The notes beneath the pieces are model-generated. The model saw only the letters and a list, made by a program, of their open reading frames with translations, did not search any database and had not been told where the DNA came from. A stretch of DNA of 5,085 bases from Anaerolineales bacterium (GTDB taxonomy: Bacteria; Chloroflexota; Anaerolineae; Anaerolineales; UBA6663): positions 1 through 5,085 of the forward strand of contig JAEURL010000327.1 in assembly GCA_016789165.1 (NCBI GenBank), in the 5' to 3' direction. This document shows positions 3,960-5,085 of the stretch, one piece after another (position 1 is the stretch's first letter; each line of letters begins with the position of its first letter). Made by a program: the position numbers and the translations under genes.

Positions 3960-3974
3960 TATGATTAATCTATG
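3960..3974 (+). promoter_or_regulatory. Candidate -10 box giving a leaderless regulator mRNA
   Basis: TATGAT at 3960-3965 resembles a -10 box (TATAAT) and ends six bases before the ATG at 3972, which places the expected transcript start at or very near the start codon. No convincing -35 hexamer is present at 16-18 bp spacing; TTGCGT at 3940-3945 is only 14 bp away. No good Shine-Dalgarno precedes the ATG, which agrees with a leaderless or nearly leaderless transcript. Confidence 0.4.
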
Positions 3975-4649
3975 ACTACCACCCGGATCCTGGTTATCGA
4001 AGACGAAGAACGCATCCGTCAATTTCTGCAGCGCGGCCTGACTTACGAGAACTACCGCGTCGACGTGGCCGCCGACGGCCCGACCGGCTTGGCCCTGGCG
4101 CGGGAGAACTCGCCCGACCTGGTCATCCTGGATTGGATGCTGCCCGGGATGGACGGCCTGGAGGTCTGCCGGCGCCTGCGTTCGGCCGGCGCGATGCCAA
4201 TCCTGATGCTGACGGCTAAAGACTCGGTCAGCGACCGGGTTCAGGGCCTGGACGCCGGCGCCGACGACTACCTCGTCAAGCCCTTCTCGTTCGACGAGCT
4301 GCTGGCGCGTCTGCGGGCCCTGCTGCGCCGGGCCACTCCCACCCAGCCGGAAGTGTTGCGCTTCGCGGACCTGACCCTGGATACGGGCACGCGCCAGGCC
4401 TTCCGCGCCGAGCGGGCCGTGGAGCTGACCGCCAAGGAGTACGAACTGCTCGAGCTCTTCATGCGCCACCCGCGCCAGGTGCTCACCCGCGAGGTGATCT
4501 ATGACCGGGTCTGGGGCTATGACTTCGGCGGCGAAAGCAACATCATCGAGGTTTACGTGCGCTACCTGCGGCAGAAGACCGAGGCCAACGGCGCCTCCCG
4601 TTTGCTGCACACCGTTCGCGGTGTCGGCTATGTCCTGCGCGAGGAGTGA
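3972..4649 (+). CDS. OmpR/PhoB-family two-component response regulator
   Basis: This is a 225-residue cytoplasmic transcription factor controlled by phosphorylation. The receiver domain covers residues about 5-117, with the acidic cluster E10-D11-E12, phospho-acceptor D54 (LVILDWMLPGMDG), T81 (LMLTAKD) and K103 (YLVKPFSFDEL). The winged-helix DNA-binding domain covers about 128-223, with ELTAKEYELLELFMRHP, the probable recognition helix ESNIIEVYVRYLRQK (188-202) and the closing wing VRGVGYVLR (215-223). All residues needed for phosphorylation are present. The start at 3972 fits the family N-terminus despite lacking a Shine-Dalgarno. The gene is followed by its likely partner kinase. The signal and targets cannot be read from the sequence, so no symbol is given. 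It appears to be a separate unit from rplJL because of the intervening terminator. Confidence 0.95.
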   Translation: MTTTRILVIEDEERIRQFLQRGLTYENYRVDVAADGPTGLALARENSPDLVILDWMLPGMDGLEVCRRLRSAGAMPILMLTAKDSVSDRVQGLDAGADDYLVKPFSFDELLARLRALLRRATPTQPEVLRFADLTLDTGTRQAFRAERAVELTAKEYELLELFMRHPRQVLTREVIYDRVWGYDFGGESNIIEVYVRYLRQKTEANGASRLLHTVRGVGYVLREE

Positions 4650-4662
4650 GCGCCGGGCGCTC
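4648..4662 (+). other. Small hairpin at the regulator stop codon
   Basis: GAGCGC (4648-4653) pairs with GCGCTC (4657-4662) around a CGG triloop, overlapping the TGA stop at 4647-4649. No T-run follows, so full termination is unlikely. It could reduce read-through or stabilise the regulator mRNA end ahead of the kinase gene. Only the structure is seen; the role is inferred. Confidence 0.3.
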
Positions 4663-4672
4663 TCACCGGGCA

Positions 4673-4689
4673 TTTAGGCGGCCCTTAGC
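4673..4689 (+). promoter_or_regulatory. Direct-repeat box resembling an OmpR-family operator
   Basis: TTTAGG (4673-4678) and CTTAGC (4684-4689) are half-sites separated by five bases, an 11-bp period. OmpR/PhoB-family dimers typically bind direct repeats of about this period, for example the PmrA-type (C/T)TTAAG-N5-(C/T)TTAAG box. It lies in the 117-base spacer between the regulator and its kinase, the expected place for autoregulation of the kinase gene. The repeat is short, so chance occurrence is possible. Confidence 0.4.
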
Positions 4690-4766
4690 TGGGCCTCAAT
4701 CCGCGGCGCTACCCTCGCCGTGTGAAGCCTGCTAGCCTCCGGCCAGAGCCGCCCCTCGCCCCTGCC

Positions 4767-5085
4767 ATGTCCCTGCGGCTGCGCCTGACCTTCTTCTACT
4801 CAGCCGTGCTGGCCGGCGTCCTGAGCCTGTTTGGCTTGTTCGTCTACGCCATCCTGTCCTACAGCCTTTTGCTGCAAGTGGACCAGACCCTGGAGGCCGC
4901 GGCCAAGGAGATCGCTTCGGCCAGCAGCATCAGCCCGGTCCTGGGCATCCGCTTTGTGAACCTGCCGGACCTGACCAAGGAGGACCGTTTCGGCGGGGCC
5001 AACATCTACGCCCAGGTCTGGCGGCTGGATGGCTCACTGGCCACTCAGACGGACAACCTGTCCGGCTGGAGCGAGCCCCTTGACC
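4767..5085 (+). CDS. Two-component sensor histidine kinase, N-terminal part (runs off the window)
   Basis: The frame is open from 4767 to the window end, giving 106 codons. It begins MSLRLRLTFFYSAVLAGVLS, with basic residues before a hydrophobic transmembrane helix (about residues 7-35). SYSLLLQVDQTLEAAAKEIAS follows, typical of membrane histidine kinases entering their extracytoplasmic sensor region. The part visible (about 37-106) is probably that sensor region; WRLDGSLATQTDNLSG is a segment often seen there. HAMP, DHp and ATPase domains would lie beyond the window, so the kinase call rests on the N-terminus and on the adjacent regulator. Neither start has a clear Shine-Dalgarno: an in-frame GTG at 4722 would add 15 residues. 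ATG 4767 is preferred because the helix then starts near the N-terminus, as usual. Confidence 0.85.
   Translation, partial: MSLRLRLTFFYSAVLAGVLSLFGLFVYAILSYSLLLQVDQTLEAAAKEIASASSISPVLGIRFVNLPDLTKEDRFGGANIYAQVWRLDGSLATQTDNLSGWSEPLD

Noticed and set aside
3945..4673. 242-codon minus-strand open frame opposite the response regulator
   Set aside because: The regulator on the plus strand has all family residues intact. The antisense frame has no motif and no visible initiation signals.
1..5085. A novel defence system, mobile element or CRISPR array
   Set aside because: All of the window is accounted for by conserved housekeeping genes and a standard two-component pair. No transposase, integrase, nuclease or spaced repeats are present. 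The interest lies in RNA-level regulation instead.

Overview
The window is GC-rich bacterial chromosome carrying most of the conserved tuf-to-rplL translation and transcription cluster: the end of tuf, rpmG, tRNA-Trp, secE, nusG, rplK, rplA, rplJ and rplL. A two-component system, made of a response regulator and the start of a sensor kinase, follows on the same strand. All genes are on the plus strand. No mobile element, CRISPR array or foreign-looking gene is visible. The gene order, an Ala/Pro/Glu-rich N-terminal extension on NusG, a 73-residue SecE and the absence of rpoB directly after rplL would fit a Chloroflexota-like genome. That assignment is an inference from the sequence alone and is tentative.

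Layout: EF-Tu C-terminus (2-115), L33 (117-281), a hairpin (290-310), tRNA-Trp (316-389), a second hairpin (402-435), SecE (460-681), NusG (692-1369), a structured leader (1398-1470), L11 (1477-1902), a second copy of the same leader motif (1912-1953), L1 (1959-2678), a promoter plus L10-type attenuator leader (2686-2898), L10 (2906-3454, TTG start), L7/L12 (3501-3890), a terminator (3915-3945), an OmpR/PhoB-family regulator (3972-4649), a 117-base spacer with an operator-like repeat (4650-4766), and the N-terminus of a membrane histidine kinase (4767 to the window end).

The coding content is ordinary. The most interesting part is the RNA-level control written between the ribosomal protein genes. 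First, rplK and rplA each have their own hairpin resembling the L1-binding site of 23S rRNA, placed directly against the Shine-Dalgarno sequence, so L1 could repress both genes separately. Second, the rplJL leader can be folded into an L10-binding P1 helix whose 3' strand overlaps a 9-bp antiterminator. That antiterminator competes with a textbook intrinsic terminator, and a TATAAT box places the predicted transcript start at the first base of P1. This matches the L10(L12)4 attenuation mechanism described for Bacillus subtilis rplJL. Third, rplJ starts at TTG behind an 11-base perfect Shine-Dalgarno match, while rplL starts at ATG in an AT-rich spacer.

Together the genes supply the L1 stalk, the L11/L10/L12 factor-binding stalk, EF-Tu that docks there, NusG that couples transcription to translation, and SecE of the protein-export channel. 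The two-component system appears to be an independent transcription unit, possibly with a leaderless or nearly leaderless mRNA.
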